Assembly: GCF_004320535.1 (NCBI RefSeq)
Contig: NZ_SIHY01000001.1
Span: 1,054,001 to 1,118,000 of the forward strand
Length of the DNA: 64,000 nucleotides
From: Arthrobacter sp. S41
GTDB lineage: Bacteria; Actinomycetota; Actinomycetes; Actinomycetales; Micrococcaceae
Direction: 5' to 3'
Position 1 is the first letter of the stretch. The number at the start of each line of letters is the position of its first letter. Of this stretch, positions 35,595 through 44,486 are shown piece by piece. The notes under the pieces are model-generated. The model was not told the DNA's origin. It saw only the letters and a list, made by a program, of their open reading frames with translations, and did no database searches. The translations under genes were made by a program, and so were the position numbers.

Positions 35595-36494
35595 ATGAGC
35601 ATACCGAGCCCGTATGAAATCCTTGGTGTTGCTCCTTCGGCCAGCCTGGAAGAAATCAAAGTAGCTTATCGTCGGGCTGCGCGTGCAACCCACCCCGACC
35701 TTGGCGGCAGTGAAGAGAAGTTCAGACAGGTCCAGCAGGCTTTTCAGGATATCTCTGAGTACAACAATCCAATCAGCCACGACCAGACTTTCCAGAAACC
35801 CGGCGAGGCACCACGCGCCGGCTTTACCGCTCGCCCGTACGATGAACGACTTCGTACAACACCGCAGCAGCCCAAAGCACAGCTCTCAACACACTACGTC
35901 CCCGAGCTGTCGGATGAATCATTCACCTGGCTAAGCCGCACACTCTCAGAGCAAAGAATCCACGGTGAACCACGCAAACGTGGATTGTTCGCTAACCGCT
36001 CACGACTCGTACGTGAGGCCAATACGATCAATCTACTCAATAAGAACGTACTCAATGTGCTCCCGGCCGCCCGCTTAGTAAATGGCCTAAATTCCCCACA
36101 TGGCGGGCAGTATGACCACGTGATTCTTGCCGGATACCGCATGGCCGTCATTAACACGATGACCCTGCCCGAGGGCTACTACTCGTTTGATGGCAGCGTT
36201 TTGCGCCATGGAAACAAGCTGACGCAACCGCCACAATTCTCAATCTCGTCGCTTCAACGAAGTTTTATGCAGATGAATGTGGTGCCCTTTACTTTGGTGC
36301 TCTCCCCCAATGGGAACCGCCATGAACCGGTCATCGAATACCACCGCAACGCTGATCCAACGCTGGCCACCACCCCGAATGTTCTTAATGCTGCAGCACT
36401 CATCCGCGAGCTAAAACTCTTCTTGGGATCAGGTCCAACACCAAATATTGTGGACCGTTTGGCCTTGGCACACCTGCGTGAGGCGATGTACTAA
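35595..36494 (+). CDS. J-domain protein with degenerate NERD-like domain
   Basis: 299-residue protein. The N-terminal J domain (about 5-55) has PYEILGVAPSASLEEIKVAYRRAA and the intact HPD triad at 33-35, so it should stimulate a DnaK partner. There is no G/F region, zinc finger or DnaJ C-terminal domain. After a polar linker (about 60-100) comes an alpha/beta region (about 135-240): LNKNVLNVLPAARLVNG, YDHVILAGYRMAVINTMTL, GYYSFDGSVLRHG. That pattern follows NERD/nuclease-related domains, but the usual acidic-x-Lys after the strand is NTM, so nuclease activity is unlikely. The ATG at 35595 is chosen because the J domain begins there; GAAAGGA is about 11 nt upstream. Its substrate is unknown. 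Confidence 0.75.
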   Translation: MSIPSPYEILGVAPSASLEEIKVAYRRAARATHPDLGGSEEKFRQVQQAFQDISEYNNPISHDQTFQKPGEAPRAGFTARPYDERLRTTPQQPKAQLSTHYVPELSDESFTWLSRTLSEQRIHGEPRKRGLFANRSRLVREANTINLLNKNVLNVLPAARLVNGLNSPHGGQYDHVILAGYRMAVINTMTLPEGYYSFDGSVLRHGNKLTQPPQFSISSLQRSFMQMNVVPFTLVLSPNGNRHEPVIEYHRNADPTLATTPNVLNAAALIRELKLFLGSGPTPNIVDRLALAHLREAMY

Positions 36495-36526
36495 CCTCAA
36501 TGGCGCAATAGCGTGCGAAGAACGCT

Positions 36527-36532
36527 TAAACT
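36527..36532 (+). promoter_or_regulatory. -10 box for leaderless trmL mRNA
   Basis: TAAACT is 6 nt before the GTG at 36539, with no ribosome site in between. Identical to the hexamer before chorismate mutase. Confidence 0.5.
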
Positions 36533-36538
36533 GGTTAT

Positions 36539-37000
36539 GTGTTTCGTATCGTATTCAACGCCCCAGAGATCCCGGGTAATTCCGGTAATGCCATTCGCCT
36601 ATCCGCTATCACCGGTGCCGAACTGCACTTGGTGAAGCCCCTAGGATTCAATTTCGAGGACGCAAATCTGCGTCGCGCGGGCTTGGATTACCATGACATG
36701 GCTAATGTCACCGTGCATGAGAACCTCGACGCTGCCTTCGAAGCTTTAGGCGAGGGGCGTGTCTTTGCGTTCACCTCCGAGGCAAAAACCGTGTACACCG
36801 AGGTGAGCTACGAGCCAGGTGACATCTTGCTTTTCGGCAAGGAGTCGGAAGGACTGAGCGCCGAGGATAAGAAGCACCCGCGGGTTACCGATCTGGTCAG
36901 CCTTCCCATGCTGTCCGGACGTCGTTCGCTTAATCTGGCCAACACCGCATCGATTGCCGTCTATGAAGCGTGGCGTCAGCACGGCTTCGCCGGCGCATAA
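36539..37000 (+). CDS. trmL: tRNA (cytidine(34)-2'-O)-methyltransferase TrmL
   Basis: 153-residue SPOUT-class methyltransferase that 2'-O-methylates the wobble base of certain leucine tRNAs. Motifs: FNAPEIPGNSGNAIRLSAITGAELHLV at the N-terminus, RRAGLDYHDM, LFGKESEGL in the trefoil knot and LSGRRSLNLANTASIAVYEAWRQ at the C-terminus. Length is typical. The GTG start is set by TAAACT 6 nt upstream (leaderless). Single-gene unit between the J-domain and RskA-like genes. Confidence 0.93.
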   Translation: MFRIVFNAPEIPGNSGNAIRLSAITGAELHLVKPLGFNFEDANLRRAGLDYHDMANVTVHENLDAAFEALGEGRVFAFTSEAKTVYTEVSYEPGDILLFGKESEGLSAEDKKHPRVTDLVSLPMLSGRRSLNLANTASIAVYEAWRQHGFAGA

Positions 37001-37051
37001 GCTACCAGTCTTCAACCGCCACGTATACAGCTGTACCTAATCTTTATAAAG

Positions 37052-37057
37052 TAGGCT
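37052..37057 (+). promoter_or_regulatory. -10 box upstream of the RskA-like gene
   Basis: TAGGCT lies 6 nt before an in-frame GTG (37064) and 66 nt before the ATG at 37124, which has its own GGGAGA ribosome site. Either a leaderless GTG start or a 60-nt leader is possible. Confidence 0.42.
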
Positions 37058-37123
37058 CATAGTGTGCTTGCAGCTTTGCGAGTATTGAACTGTGCCGACA
37101 ACATTTCGGGAGAATCCAAGACA

Positions 37124-37690
37124 ATGAACGGTAGCGAACCACAGCACCGCGATGAGCCTCAGGACGACGACCTTGGACTTGATCTGGTGAGCCATGTGGC
37201 CAGCAGCTCACCAGCCGAGCGAAAGACCAGGCCCAAGCGCTGGATTTTCATAGTTGTTGGAATTCTTGTTATTGCCGTCGTGGCAGCCGTCCTCATTTCC
37301 TTGCTCACTGGCGGGCCTAAAGCATCTAAGGCGTCCAAAGCTAGCGATGCTCAGAGCGTGAACGTGCAGCTCAAGAGCGGTGGCCAAGCTACGCTGAGCA
37401 CCTCTGAGTCAAAGGACGCCATCGGCGTGGAGCTAGCCTCGTTGCCTCCACTAGATGAATCAGAAAAGTACGTTGCTTGGGCAGTTCATGAATCGGGTAG
37501 CGTGTCGGTGATTACTACAAGCTCCGGAGAAGACGAGTCCGCTGGATTCAGCCCCGCAGAAGATGTGATTGCTATTCACATCACGGTAGAAAATTCAAAG
37601 ATCCCAGCAGCTCCTTCTGAAGATACTGAAGCCTCGGTAGACGTACCTTTCACCAAAAAGGCTGACGCTCAGAATACCGAAGGTTCCTAA
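37124..37690 (+). CDS. Membrane protein with RskA-like extracytoplasmic domain
   Basis: 188-residue single-pass protein: acidic cytosolic N-terminus (MNGSEPQHRDEPQDDDLGLDLV), basic stop (RKTRPKRW), one membrane helix (about 43-65, IFIVVGILVIAVVAAVLISLL) and an external domain of about 110 residues. That domain (YVAWAVHESGSVSVITTSSG, VIAIHITVENSKIPAAP) resembles the C-terminal domain of RskA-type anti-sigma factors, but the cytosolic part is too short and lacks a zinc anti-sigma motif, and no sigma factor gene is near. So it may be an RskA-like outlier rather than an anti-sigma factor. The start may instead be GTG 37064 (208 residues). Confidence 0.6.
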   Translation: MNGSEPQHRDEPQDDDLGLDLVSHVASSSPAERKTRPKRWIFIVVGILVIAVVAAVLISLLTGGPKASKASKASDAQSVNVQLKSGGQATLSTSESKDAIGVELASLPPLDESEKYVAWAVHESGSVSVITTSSGEDESAGFSPAEDVIAIHITVENSKIPAAPSEDTEASVDVPFTKKADAQNTEGS

Positions 37691-37715
37691 TCAAGGATTC
37701 AAGCTTTAAACGAAT

Positions 37716-37765
37716 CAGTGCCCGTGGACGGTGTGGGAGAAATTCCCTACCGACCACGGGCACTG
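37716..37765 (+). terminator. Terminator after the RskA-like gene
   Basis: 12-bp perfect outer stem (37716-37727 with 37754-37765) with further inner pairing (CGGT/ACCG), followed on the plus strand by TCTTTTGTT. It also separates the convergent PIG-L gene and could work on both strands. Confidence 0.8.
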
Positions 37766-37801
37766 TCTTTTGTTCAGGTACTACAGGTTCAAACGCTCCG
37801 G

Positions 37802-38563
37802 CTAAAAACCAGCAATCGTATCGTCAGCATTAACTGCAACTAGGTGGAAAGCCTCTGCAAGCTTTTCATCCGCGAAGTCAGCACGTTGAGCGTTCGCTGT
37901 ACATTGCTGCACAACGAATCGCTCCATCGCCTCAACATCGGGGTGCTGAGTGAAGTGAGAACGCAAAGCATCCATCTTCTGATCGAAAAAATCGGTGATG
38001 TCTACAAAACCGTTCTCCCGTTCCTTCGGCGCTCCATAGAGCCACAGCCACGGCACCTTGTAGGCATCTAGACCTTCGTCGCGAAGCAGCTCAGGATAGG
38101 CGAAGGGGTTCTCCACCGCTGGGTAAATGGCACGAGTAACTGCCTCACCACAGGCCAAATGATCAGGATGCGAGCGTTGAATTCGATCCCAGCTACGTTC
38201 AGGGTGCATGGCCATCACGATTGTCGGCTTGACCTGACGGATCAGTCTGACAACCTTGCGCAAGACTTCCTGATTGACTTCCAGGAAGCCATCGCGTTCA
38301 CCTAAGAAATGTACGGTCTGTACACCAACTTTGCTGGCGGCCTGCTTTTGTTCCTGATGACGCAGGGCAGCAGTTTCTGCTGGGTCCCGATCATCAAATC
38401 CGCCAGCATCACCGTCCGTCATGATGCAGTACTGAACTTCTACACCGGCTGCGGTGAAGGCTGCGATAGTCCCGGCTGCGCCGAAGTCTAAATCATCAGG
38501 ATGGGCTCCGAAAGCGAGAACTCGCTCGGTGTTGCCACCAATGAATTTTGTCGTATCAATCAT
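37802..38563 (-). CDS. PIG-L family deacetylase
   Basis: 253-residue LmbE/PIG-L zinc hydrolase of the group including MshB and Mca (mycothiol synthesis and detoxification). The zinc/catalytic motif is FGAHPDDLDFGAAG (about 18-31) with a second ligand in RSHPDHLACGEA (about 128). Typical substrates are GlcNAc-inositol or mycothiol conjugates. Which of these applies cannot be told from motifs alone. Its ATG overlaps the etfA stop by 4 nt, so it is translationally coupled to the electron-transfer flavoprotein genes, an arrangement I recall from other actinobacteria. Confidence 0.85.
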   Translation of the reverse strand: MIDTTKFIGGNTERVLAFGAHPDDLDFGAAGTIAAFTAAGVEVQYCIMTDGDAGGFDDRDPAETAALRHQEQKQAASKVGVQTVHFLGERDGFLEVNQEVLRKVVRLIRQVKPTIVMAMHPERSWDRIQRSHPDHLACGEAVTRAIYPAVENPFAYPELLRDEGLDAYKVPWLWLYGAPKERENGFVDITDFFDQKMDALRSHFTQHPDVEAMERFVVQQCTANAQRADFADEKLAEAFHLVAVNADDTIAGF

Positions 38564-39504
38564 GCTTGACGGCGTCGAATCTCTTCTGCAGCCTGTGGCA
38601 GGACCTTGGCAAGGTCTCCGACGATTCCAAAATCAGCAATTTCGAAGACGGGTGCGTCCACGTCTTTGTTGATGGCAATGATGCACTTGCTGGTCTGCAT
38701 GCCGGCCTTCTGCTGGATAGCGCCAGAAATGCCCGCGGAGATAAATACCTGTGGAGAAACGGTAACACCGGTCTGCCCGATCTGGGCGTCGTGTGAAATC
38801 CACCCGGCATCGGTTGCTGCACGCGATGCACCAACGGCACCGCCCAGTGCGTCAGCCAATTGCTCCACGGCACCGAAGTCGCCGTTCACACCGCGGCCGC
38901 CGGCCACAACCACGCGAGCTTCGGTGAGCTTAGGTCGGTCAGAGACAACCTTCTCTTCGGTACCCACGATGCGAACCTTTTCCGCGGCGCTGGTCTCTGT
39001 AGCCAGCTCGTTGATGGACACTTCAGCGGCTGCACTCTGTGGTGCATCCTCGATGCTGTTTGGCTTGAGAGTGACAAAGAGGACTCCGCCGGTAGCCTGC
39101 GCCTGGGCGCTGTAGCTTCCTGCCAGTTCGTCCTTGGTGACTACCAAGTCGGCGCTGACGTTGATGGCATCGGTGATGATTGATCCCTCAACGCGCACGG
39201 CGATGCGGGCGGCAACTTCACGGTTGAAGTTATCGTTAGCCACCAAGACTACGTCCGCGGTGGACTGCTTCACGGCGGCTTCAAGAACCGAAAGTGAATG
39301 CTCTAGGAACGAGGCATGATTAGCCGGTGCGACCAGAAGCTTGGCTACGCCGTAGCTAGCCAGCTGTTCTGCAGTTGCTTGCGAAACCTCTGAGGCCACA
39401 GCCACGGTTGGTTCGCCAATGCTGGCGGCAAGGGTCAGAAGCTCACGCTGCGCCTTCGAAGGCGCGTCGGCGAGTTCAGTGAAAAATACTAGTGCTGAAG
39501 GCAT
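38560..39504 (-). CDS. etfA: Electron transfer flavoprotein alpha subunit
   Basis: 314-residue FixB/EtfA. The N-terminal domain (SALVFFTELADAPSKAQREL) packs on EtfB. The C-terminal FAD domain has RVVVAGGRGVNGDFGAVEQLADALGGAVGASRAATDAGW and SPQVFISAGISGAIQQKAGMQTSKCIIAINKD, the family signature. The ETF dimer collects electrons from acyl-CoA and other flavin dehydrogenases. The ATG at 39504 is preferred, with AAGGA 8 nt upstream; a TTG two codons earlier is possible. Coupled to etfB upstream and the PIG-L gene downstream. Confidence 0.96.
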   Translation of the reverse strand: MPSALVFFTELADAPSKAQRELLTLAASIGEPTVAVASEVSQATAEQLASYGVAKLLVAPANHASFLEHSLSVLEAAVKQSTADVVLVANDNFNREVAARIAVRVEGSIITDAINVSADLVVTKDELAGSYSAQAQATGGVLFVTLKPNSIEDAPQSAAAEVSINELATETSAAEKVRIVGTEEKVVSDRPKLTEARVVVAGGRGVNGDFGAVEQLADALGGAVGASRAATDAGWISHDAQIGQTGVTVSPQVFISAGISGAIQQKAGMQTSKCIIAINKDVDAPVFEIADFGIVGDLAKVLPQAAEEIRRRQA

Positions 39505-39516
39505 GTTCAAAATTCC

Positions 39517-40338
39517 TTAGATCAGCTTTTGTTCGGCCAAGAAATCAACCAGGGCAATTCCAGCCTGGCCGCTGTCGTTGATGACGGTGCCTGCTTCGCG
39601 GGCAGGGCGAGCTTCAGCGCTAAGCACAGCAACGCGGGAACCAGCAGCTCCTACAGCTTCGGCGGCCAGCCCAAGATCGGCCACGCTGAGTTCAGTGATG
39701 CTCTTTTTCTTGGCAGCCATGATGGCTTTGAAGTTTGGGTAACGAGGATCGTTTGCCTGATCTGTCACGGACAAGACCGCAGGAAGCGCAGCAGCCAAGG
39801 TCAGCGTGCTCTCCGCATGATCGCGGCGAATGCTCAATTCGCGGCTTGCACCATCAAAGTCAACGCTCAACGCGTGGGTCAGCTGTGCGAAGTTCAGCCG
39901 TTCAGCCAACTGTGCTGGAACGACTGAGGTTTCCGCGTCAGTGGAGGACATTCCCGTAACAACCAAATCAACGTTGCCCACGTGCTCCACCAAAGCTGCC
40001 AAAGCCTTGGATGTGACCACGGTATCTGAACCGATCAGCGCTTCATCGTTAAGGTGCACGCCTGAGCTGGCGCCCATCTGCAAAGCCTTCTTGATGGAAT
40101 TGCTGGCGCTCTTACCACCCATGCTTGCTGCGATGACCTCGTGCCCAGCTGCAAAACCGCCCTGGGATTCAACCAGTGCCACAGCTGCTTCAACCGCGTA
40201 TTCGTCCAGTTCCGACAAAACGGATTCTGAGCGATCTAAGCGTAATGAGCCAGAATCGATGTGACGATCAAATTGCACATCTGGAACGTGTTTGACCAAC
40301 ACCACTATTTTCAGCGGCGCCGTGTTTTCCTCGGTCAT
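39517..40338 (-). CDS. etfB: Electron transfer flavoprotein beta subunit
   Basis: 273-residue FixA/EtfB, partner of EtfA, binding AMP. Motifs: IVVLVKHVPDVQFDRHID, SVLSELDEYAVEAAVAL, DLVVTGMSSTDAETSVVPAQLAERL and the C-terminal SVTDQANDPRYPNFKAIMAAKKK. AGGAAGG lies about 5 nt before the ATG. First gene of the etfB-etfA-PIG-L transcript; 189 nt of upstream sequence separate it from the htrA stop. Confidence 0.96.
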   Translation of the reverse strand: MTEENTAPLKIVVLVKHVPDVQFDRHIDSGSLRLDRSESVLSELDEYAVEAAVALVESQGGFAAGHEVIAASMGGKSASNSIKKALQMGASSGVHLNDEALIGSDTVVTSKALAALVEHVGNVDLVVTGMSSTDAETSVVPAQLAERLNFAQLTHALSVDFDGASRELSIRRDHAESTLTLAAALPAVLSVTDQANDPRYPNFKAIMAAKKKSITELSVADLGLAAEAVGAAGSRVAVLSAEARPAREAGTVINDSGQAGIALVDFLAEQKLI

Positions 40339-40460
40339 TCGAGCCTTCCTACAAAACTATGGCGCCCATCGGGCCATTGGCACCGACGGACTTTCTTATT
40401 CACTAACTATCGTATCGATACATCGAGGGTGACTCGTTGTTTATCGACGAATATGCAGGA

Positions 40461-40497
40461 AGTGACGCAGGCAAGTTGGTCACTTGCCTGCGTCACT
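40461..40497 (-). terminator. Strong hairpin after htrA
   Basis: Perfect 16-bp stem (40461-40476 with 40482-40497) with a 5-nt loop, 31 nt beyond the htrA stop on the minus strand. There is no long U-run, so efficiency is uncertain, but stem strength and position suggest termination before etfB. Confidence 0.6.
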
Positions 40498-40527
40498 GAA
40501 TTCACTACGTCTTCATTACGACTTTAT

Positions 40528-42090
40528 TTAGTTATTTGACAAGGTCCCTACGTTGACCTTGGCAGTCTGCTCCTTGCCGTTACGGGTGAAGCGAATTTCA
40601 GCCTCGCCGTTGGCGGGGATTTCTCGAATGGCCGCGGTGACTGTCTGCGAATCCTTCACCGAACGACCATTCACACCGGTGATAACATCGCCCTTTTGAA
40701 GTCCGGCCTTAGCGGCGGCTGAATCGTCGCTCACGCTGACTACCTGAGCACCAACCGAGAAGGACGAGGCGTTCTGTCCCCCACTGGTATCCGAAGCCTG
40801 AGCGGTGACGGTAGCGCCAAGCAAACCGTGGGTAGCCGAGCCATTATCAATCAGTTCCTGGGCAACACGCTTTGCGTAATCAATCGGGATGGCGAAGCCA
40901 ACACCAATGGAGCCGCCTTCATCACCTGAAGTTGTGCTAGAACCCGAGGAAGCAATGGCTACGTTCACGCCAATGATTTCGCCGCTGGAGTTAACCAACG
41001 CGCCACCGGAGTTACCGTGGTTGATCGCTGCGTCCGTTTGAATGACGTTGACGTAGATCGAACCGCTGGATTGCTGCTGTTGCTGCTGTTCTTCTTGACC
41101 AGGGAACTGGAAGTTGAACTGGTTATCGTCCTGGCTTTCCGATGAACTGCTGTCATCAGGCACGGCCGAGGAAGCAATGGAAATCGTACGGTTGACCGTT
41201 GAAATGATTCCGTCGGTCACGGTTCCGCTCAAACCTAACGGTGCACCGATGGCTACGGCAGTGTCGCCGACGTTCAGCTTAGAAGATGAACCCATGGTTG
41301 CCGGCACGAGGCCGTCAGCTTCAATGTTGATTACTGCCAAGTCCGACATTGGGTCGGTTCCAACGACCTTTGCAGAATGCACTGTTCCGTCGTTCATCTG
41401 AACAGTGATCTTGGGATCTGATACTTCTCCACCAAGGGTAACCACGTGGGTATTGGTGAGGATATTGCCCGATTTATCCAGAACGATGCCCGAACCCGAA
41501 CCGCTGTTTCCGTTTCCGGAGACCTCGATGGTGACCACGCTTGGGCTAGCTTTGGCTGCGGCCGCGGTAACTTCGGTGACCTTATCAGGATTGTTGATAA
41601 CAACACCCTGATTTGTGCCGGAATTCGACGATGCGGAGGAGCTACCAGAGTCATCGAGCAAGTAGGTGGTTCCGGCTGCGGTGATGCCACCGACTAAAGC
41701 TGCAGCCACCATGCCTGCGATTAGCGTGCTTCCTGCAAAGCGCTTCTTTTCGCGTGGATCCTTCTGCGGAGGAACTGGGTAGGTTGTTTGGGTTCCGGTG
41801 CCACCTGCGTAATGTGCACCGTAGGCCGAACCGTTGCTACCGTACTGTCCTGCACTCTGCTGGCTTTGGTAGCCAGCGGTGCTACTTGGAGCAGCGCTAA
41901 TTGGCTGAGTGTATGGAGCAGAGGTTTGATTCCCGTCATCCGCTGGCACGTTGGAATTTGCGTCTTCGTTTACGTGTGGGTACCGAGCGGTCGGCTCGCT
42001 GGAGCCAGCGCCCGCGCTGCTCGGATCATTTGATGGCCTAGCGGAATCACCCAAGTTGTCTTCGCGTGGCTCATTCGGGGTCTGGCTCAT
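40528..42090 (-). CDS. htrA: HtrA-type trypsin-like serine protease with PDZ domain
   Basis: 520-residue membrane-anchored envelope protease. A disordered Ser/Gln/Gly-rich cytosolic N-terminus (1-118) precedes one membrane helix (about 119-140). The protease domain has the triad His215 (NTHVV), Asp250 (MSDLAVI) and Ser361 (HGNSGGALV). An insertion near 311-343 is acidic then Gln-rich (EEQQQQQQSSG), in the loop area between the barrels. A C-terminal PDZ domain (about 425-505) contains AGLQKGDVITGVNGRSV. It degrades or refolds misfolded exported proteins. The ATG is preceded by AAAGAGG. Stand-alone gene, divergent from the TPM/pspA pair. Confidence 0.93.
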   Translation of the reverse strand: MSQTPNEPREDNLGDSARPSNDPSSAGAGSSEPTARYPHVNEDANSNVPADDGNQTSAPYTQPISAAPSSTAGYQSQQSAGQYGSNGSAYGAHYAGGTGTQTTYPVPPQKDPREKKRFAGSTLIAGMVAAALVGGITAAGTTYLLDDSGSSSASSNSGTNQGVVINNPDKVTEVTAAAAKASPSVVTIEVSGNGNSGSGSGIVLDKSGNILTNTHVVTLGGEVSDPKITVQMNDGTVHSAKVVGTDPMSDLAVINIEADGLVPATMGSSSKLNVGDTAVAIGAPLGLSGTVTDGIISTVNRTISIASSAVPDDSSSSESQDDNQFNFQFPGQEEQQQQQQSSGSIYVNVIQTDAAINHGNSGGALVNSSGEIIGVNVAIASSGSSTTSGDEGGSIGVGFAIPIDYAKRVAQELIDNGSATHGLLGATVTAQASDTSGGQNASSFSVGAQVVSVSDDSAAAKAGLQKGDVITGVNGRSVKDSQTVTAAIREIPANGEAEIRFTRNGKEQTAKVNVGTLSNN

Positions 42091-42329
42091 GGCTTGCCTC
42101 TTTCGAACTGTCGTTTCTCTTGAGTTCTATTATTCTGCTCTGGTCTGTGGCATCGAATTGTGATGACTTTGTGCCTCCTGTGAGTTAAGTAATCTGCAAG
42201 CTGAATGTCATAGACGTGCTTCATTAGGCCAAATAGAATCAATCCTAAGTGTGAATCCAATCATTGGATCCACCAGGTCGGGTACAACTCGATCTTAGTT
42301 TGACTTAGCTTTTCGGGCGGGAACAAGAC

Positions 42330-44417
42330 ATGGGTATAAAAGCTAGACAAATGATCACTGGTGCAATTGTCGCATCGATAGTTTCGCTAGGTGTAACCGC
42401 ACCGGCAATGGCCGAGTCCCCGGTTACTATTCCAGCTGGCGACTTTGTCATAGACAATTCCGGAGTCCTCGGATCAGACCAATCCCGCTTGGAAAGCGAA
42501 ATCAAGGAGCTTCGGGTCGACACCGGAATCAGTCTCTTTGCCATCTACGTTGATGAATTTTCCAATCCCACTGAAGCTGCGAAGTGGGCACAGGCTGTGG
42601 CTGAAAAGAAGGGCATGGGTAATTCCTCCGCCATTCTGGTCGTCGCGACCGAAACTCGCCAAGCGTATTTCAGTGGAGCTGAAGGCGGGCCGCTGGCTGC
42701 CGCCGATCAAGACCTTTACCGTTCAGATATCGCTCCTGCGCTCAGCAACCTTGACTGGGCCGGCGCAACTGAAGGAGCTGTAGAGGCCATCCGCGATTTC
42801 GATAGCGGAGCCAGCACTAGCTCAAGCGAGTCCTCTGCTAGCACTGGTTTCGGTGGCACATTGCTTACCGTCTTGCTGTTGGTCGCCGCCGTAGCCGTCG
42901 CGGGATTCTTATTCCTTTCTCGCCGTGGCAAGAAGAACTCCCGTTCACTACCCGGACAGCAGCAGAATAATTACCCAGGCATGCCCGGCGCTCCAGCGCA
43001 GCAGCCGCAGATTCCAGTAGAACAGCTTCGATTACAGGCTGACCAATTACTGGTTGCAGCCGATGATTCAATTCGTTCGTCACAGCAAGAGCTCGGATTT
43101 GCAGAGGCACAGTACGGAAAGCAGTCCGTTGAGGTCTTCGTTCAGGATCTAGCTAAGGCCAAGGAACATTTGACTGAATCCTTCAGGCTGCAACAACAGC
43201 TGGATGATGATATCCCGGATACCGATGCTGACCAGCGTTCTTGGCTTACCGAGATCATTAATCGTTGCCAGGAAGTCAATCAGTCCTTGCAAGAGCATGC
43301 CGATGAGTTCAAACAACTTCGTCAGCTGGAGCAAAACGCCGAGTCACGCATTTCAGAGTTGACGGCTAATCAGCAACCGCTGAATCAGCGTCTTTCGGCA
43401 CGAGTCGGTGACCTTGAGCGGTTGTCCGCTAAGTATGACGCCAGCGCAGTAAGTCAGGTCAAGGACAACGCTGATCAGGCTGCCGAAAGGTTGACCTTCG
43501 CGGCCTCAGCGCTGCAGCAGGCTTCACAGAAGTTGTCGAGTAGCCGTTCCGAAGCCGCCGTCTTAGTGCAAAACGCTGAGGAAGCACAGGATCAGGCCGG
43601 CGTACTACTTGAAGCAATTGCCAAAACCGGTGCGGGCTTGGAGCAAGCAGAACAAGATCTCAAGGCAGCCATAGCCTTAGCTGAACGCGATCTTGCACAG
43701 GCCAAGGCCACTTTCGCAACTGGGACTAGCTCTGATTTGGCTGGGCCTATTGCTGGCGTAGAGAGCGCGCTGACCAGTGCTCAGCAAGCGGTCGCAGGCG
43801 GCAAGTACAACCCGCTGGCCCTGATCACTTTGCTTGATGACGCATCCAAGCCCTTGAACCAGTCGCTGTTGCGACTACGAGATCAAGCGCAACAGGACCA
43901 AGCTTCCCGGGATCAGCTGCAGTCACTTCTGCACACCGCAACATCTCGCATCGGCGGTACAGAGGACTACATTCGTGCCCGTCGTGGAGGCGTCCGATCA
44001 TCGGCTCGTACCCGGCTTGCCGAGGCACAACGAACACTCGATGAAGCCCACGCAATAGCTAACACCGATCCGGGTCGAGCGGTCGCTGCGGCACAACGGG
44101 CCATCCAGCTAGCTGACCAGGCCGCGCAGATGGCCGAAAGCGACGTTAGTGGCTTCGGTGATGGCTTCGGCAACGCTAGCTCCATGGGTGGCTATGGCCG
44201 CGGCGGTCGAGGCGGCGGAATGTTTGATGGTGTCGGAGGCGCAGTCTTGGGCGGCATCCTGATCAACACAATCCTCGGTGGCGGGCACGGCGGAGGCGGT
44301 CATTCAGGTGGCAACGACGGCTTCTTCGGCGGCGGTGGCTTTGGCGGATTCGGCGGCGGCGATGGCGGCGGCTTCGGAGGAGGTGACTTCGGCGGAGGTG
44401 GCGGAGGGGACTTCTAG
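42330..44417 (+). CDS. TPM-domain membrane protein with Gly-rich tail
   Basis: 695-residue exported membrane protein. The signal peptide (MGIKARQMITGAIVASIVSLGVTAPAMA) is followed by a TPM domain (about 35-160; VIDNSGVLGSDQSRLESEIKEL, AILVVATETRQAYFSG), found in envelope proteins and once linked to phosphatase activity. A membrane helix (about 178-198) leads to a 400-residue helical, coiled-coil-like region rich in Gln/Ala, and a C-terminus of Gly/Phe repeats (GGGFGGFGGGDGGG type). The coiled coil would be cytosolic. pspA follows after 69 nt, and the shared coiled-coil nature suggests the two proteins meet at the membrane. The ATG has GGGA 7 nt upstream. Confidence 0.85.
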   Translation: MGIKARQMITGAIVASIVSLGVTAPAMAESPVTIPAGDFVIDNSGVLGSDQSRLESEIKELRVDTGISLFAIYVDEFSNPTEAAKWAQAVAEKKGMGNSSAILVVATETRQAYFSGAEGGPLAAADQDLYRSDIAPALSNLDWAGATEGAVEAIRDFDSGASTSSSESSASTGFGGTLLTVLLLVAAVAVAGFLFLSRRGKKNSRSLPGQQQNNYPGMPGAPAQQPQIPVEQLRLQADQLLVAADDSIRSSQQELGFAEAQYGKQSVEVFVQDLAKAKEHLTESFRLQQQLDDDIPDTDADQRSWLTEIINRCQEVNQSLQEHADEFKQLRQLEQNAESRISELTANQQPLNQRLSARVGDLERLSAKYDASAVSQVKDNADQAAERLTFAASALQQASQKLSSSRSEAAVLVQNAEEAQDQAGVLLEAIAKTGAGLEQAEQDLKAAIALAERDLAQAKATFATGTSSDLAGPIAGVESALTSAQQAVAGGKYNPLALITLLDDASKPLNQSLLRLRDQAQQDQASRDQLQSLLHTATSRIGGTEDYIRARRGGVRSSARTRLAEAQRTLDEAHAIANTDPGRAVAAAQRAIQLADQAAQMAESDVSGFGDGFGNASSMGGYGRGGRGGGMFDGVGGAVLGGILINTILGGGHGGGGHSGGNDGFFGGGGFGGFGGGDGGGFGGGDFGGGGGGDF

Positions 44418-44486
44418 TCCTTCCCGAATTGTTTGACCACAGTAATGAAGTACCAGCGATATTTTGACGAACAGAAAGGTCACATC

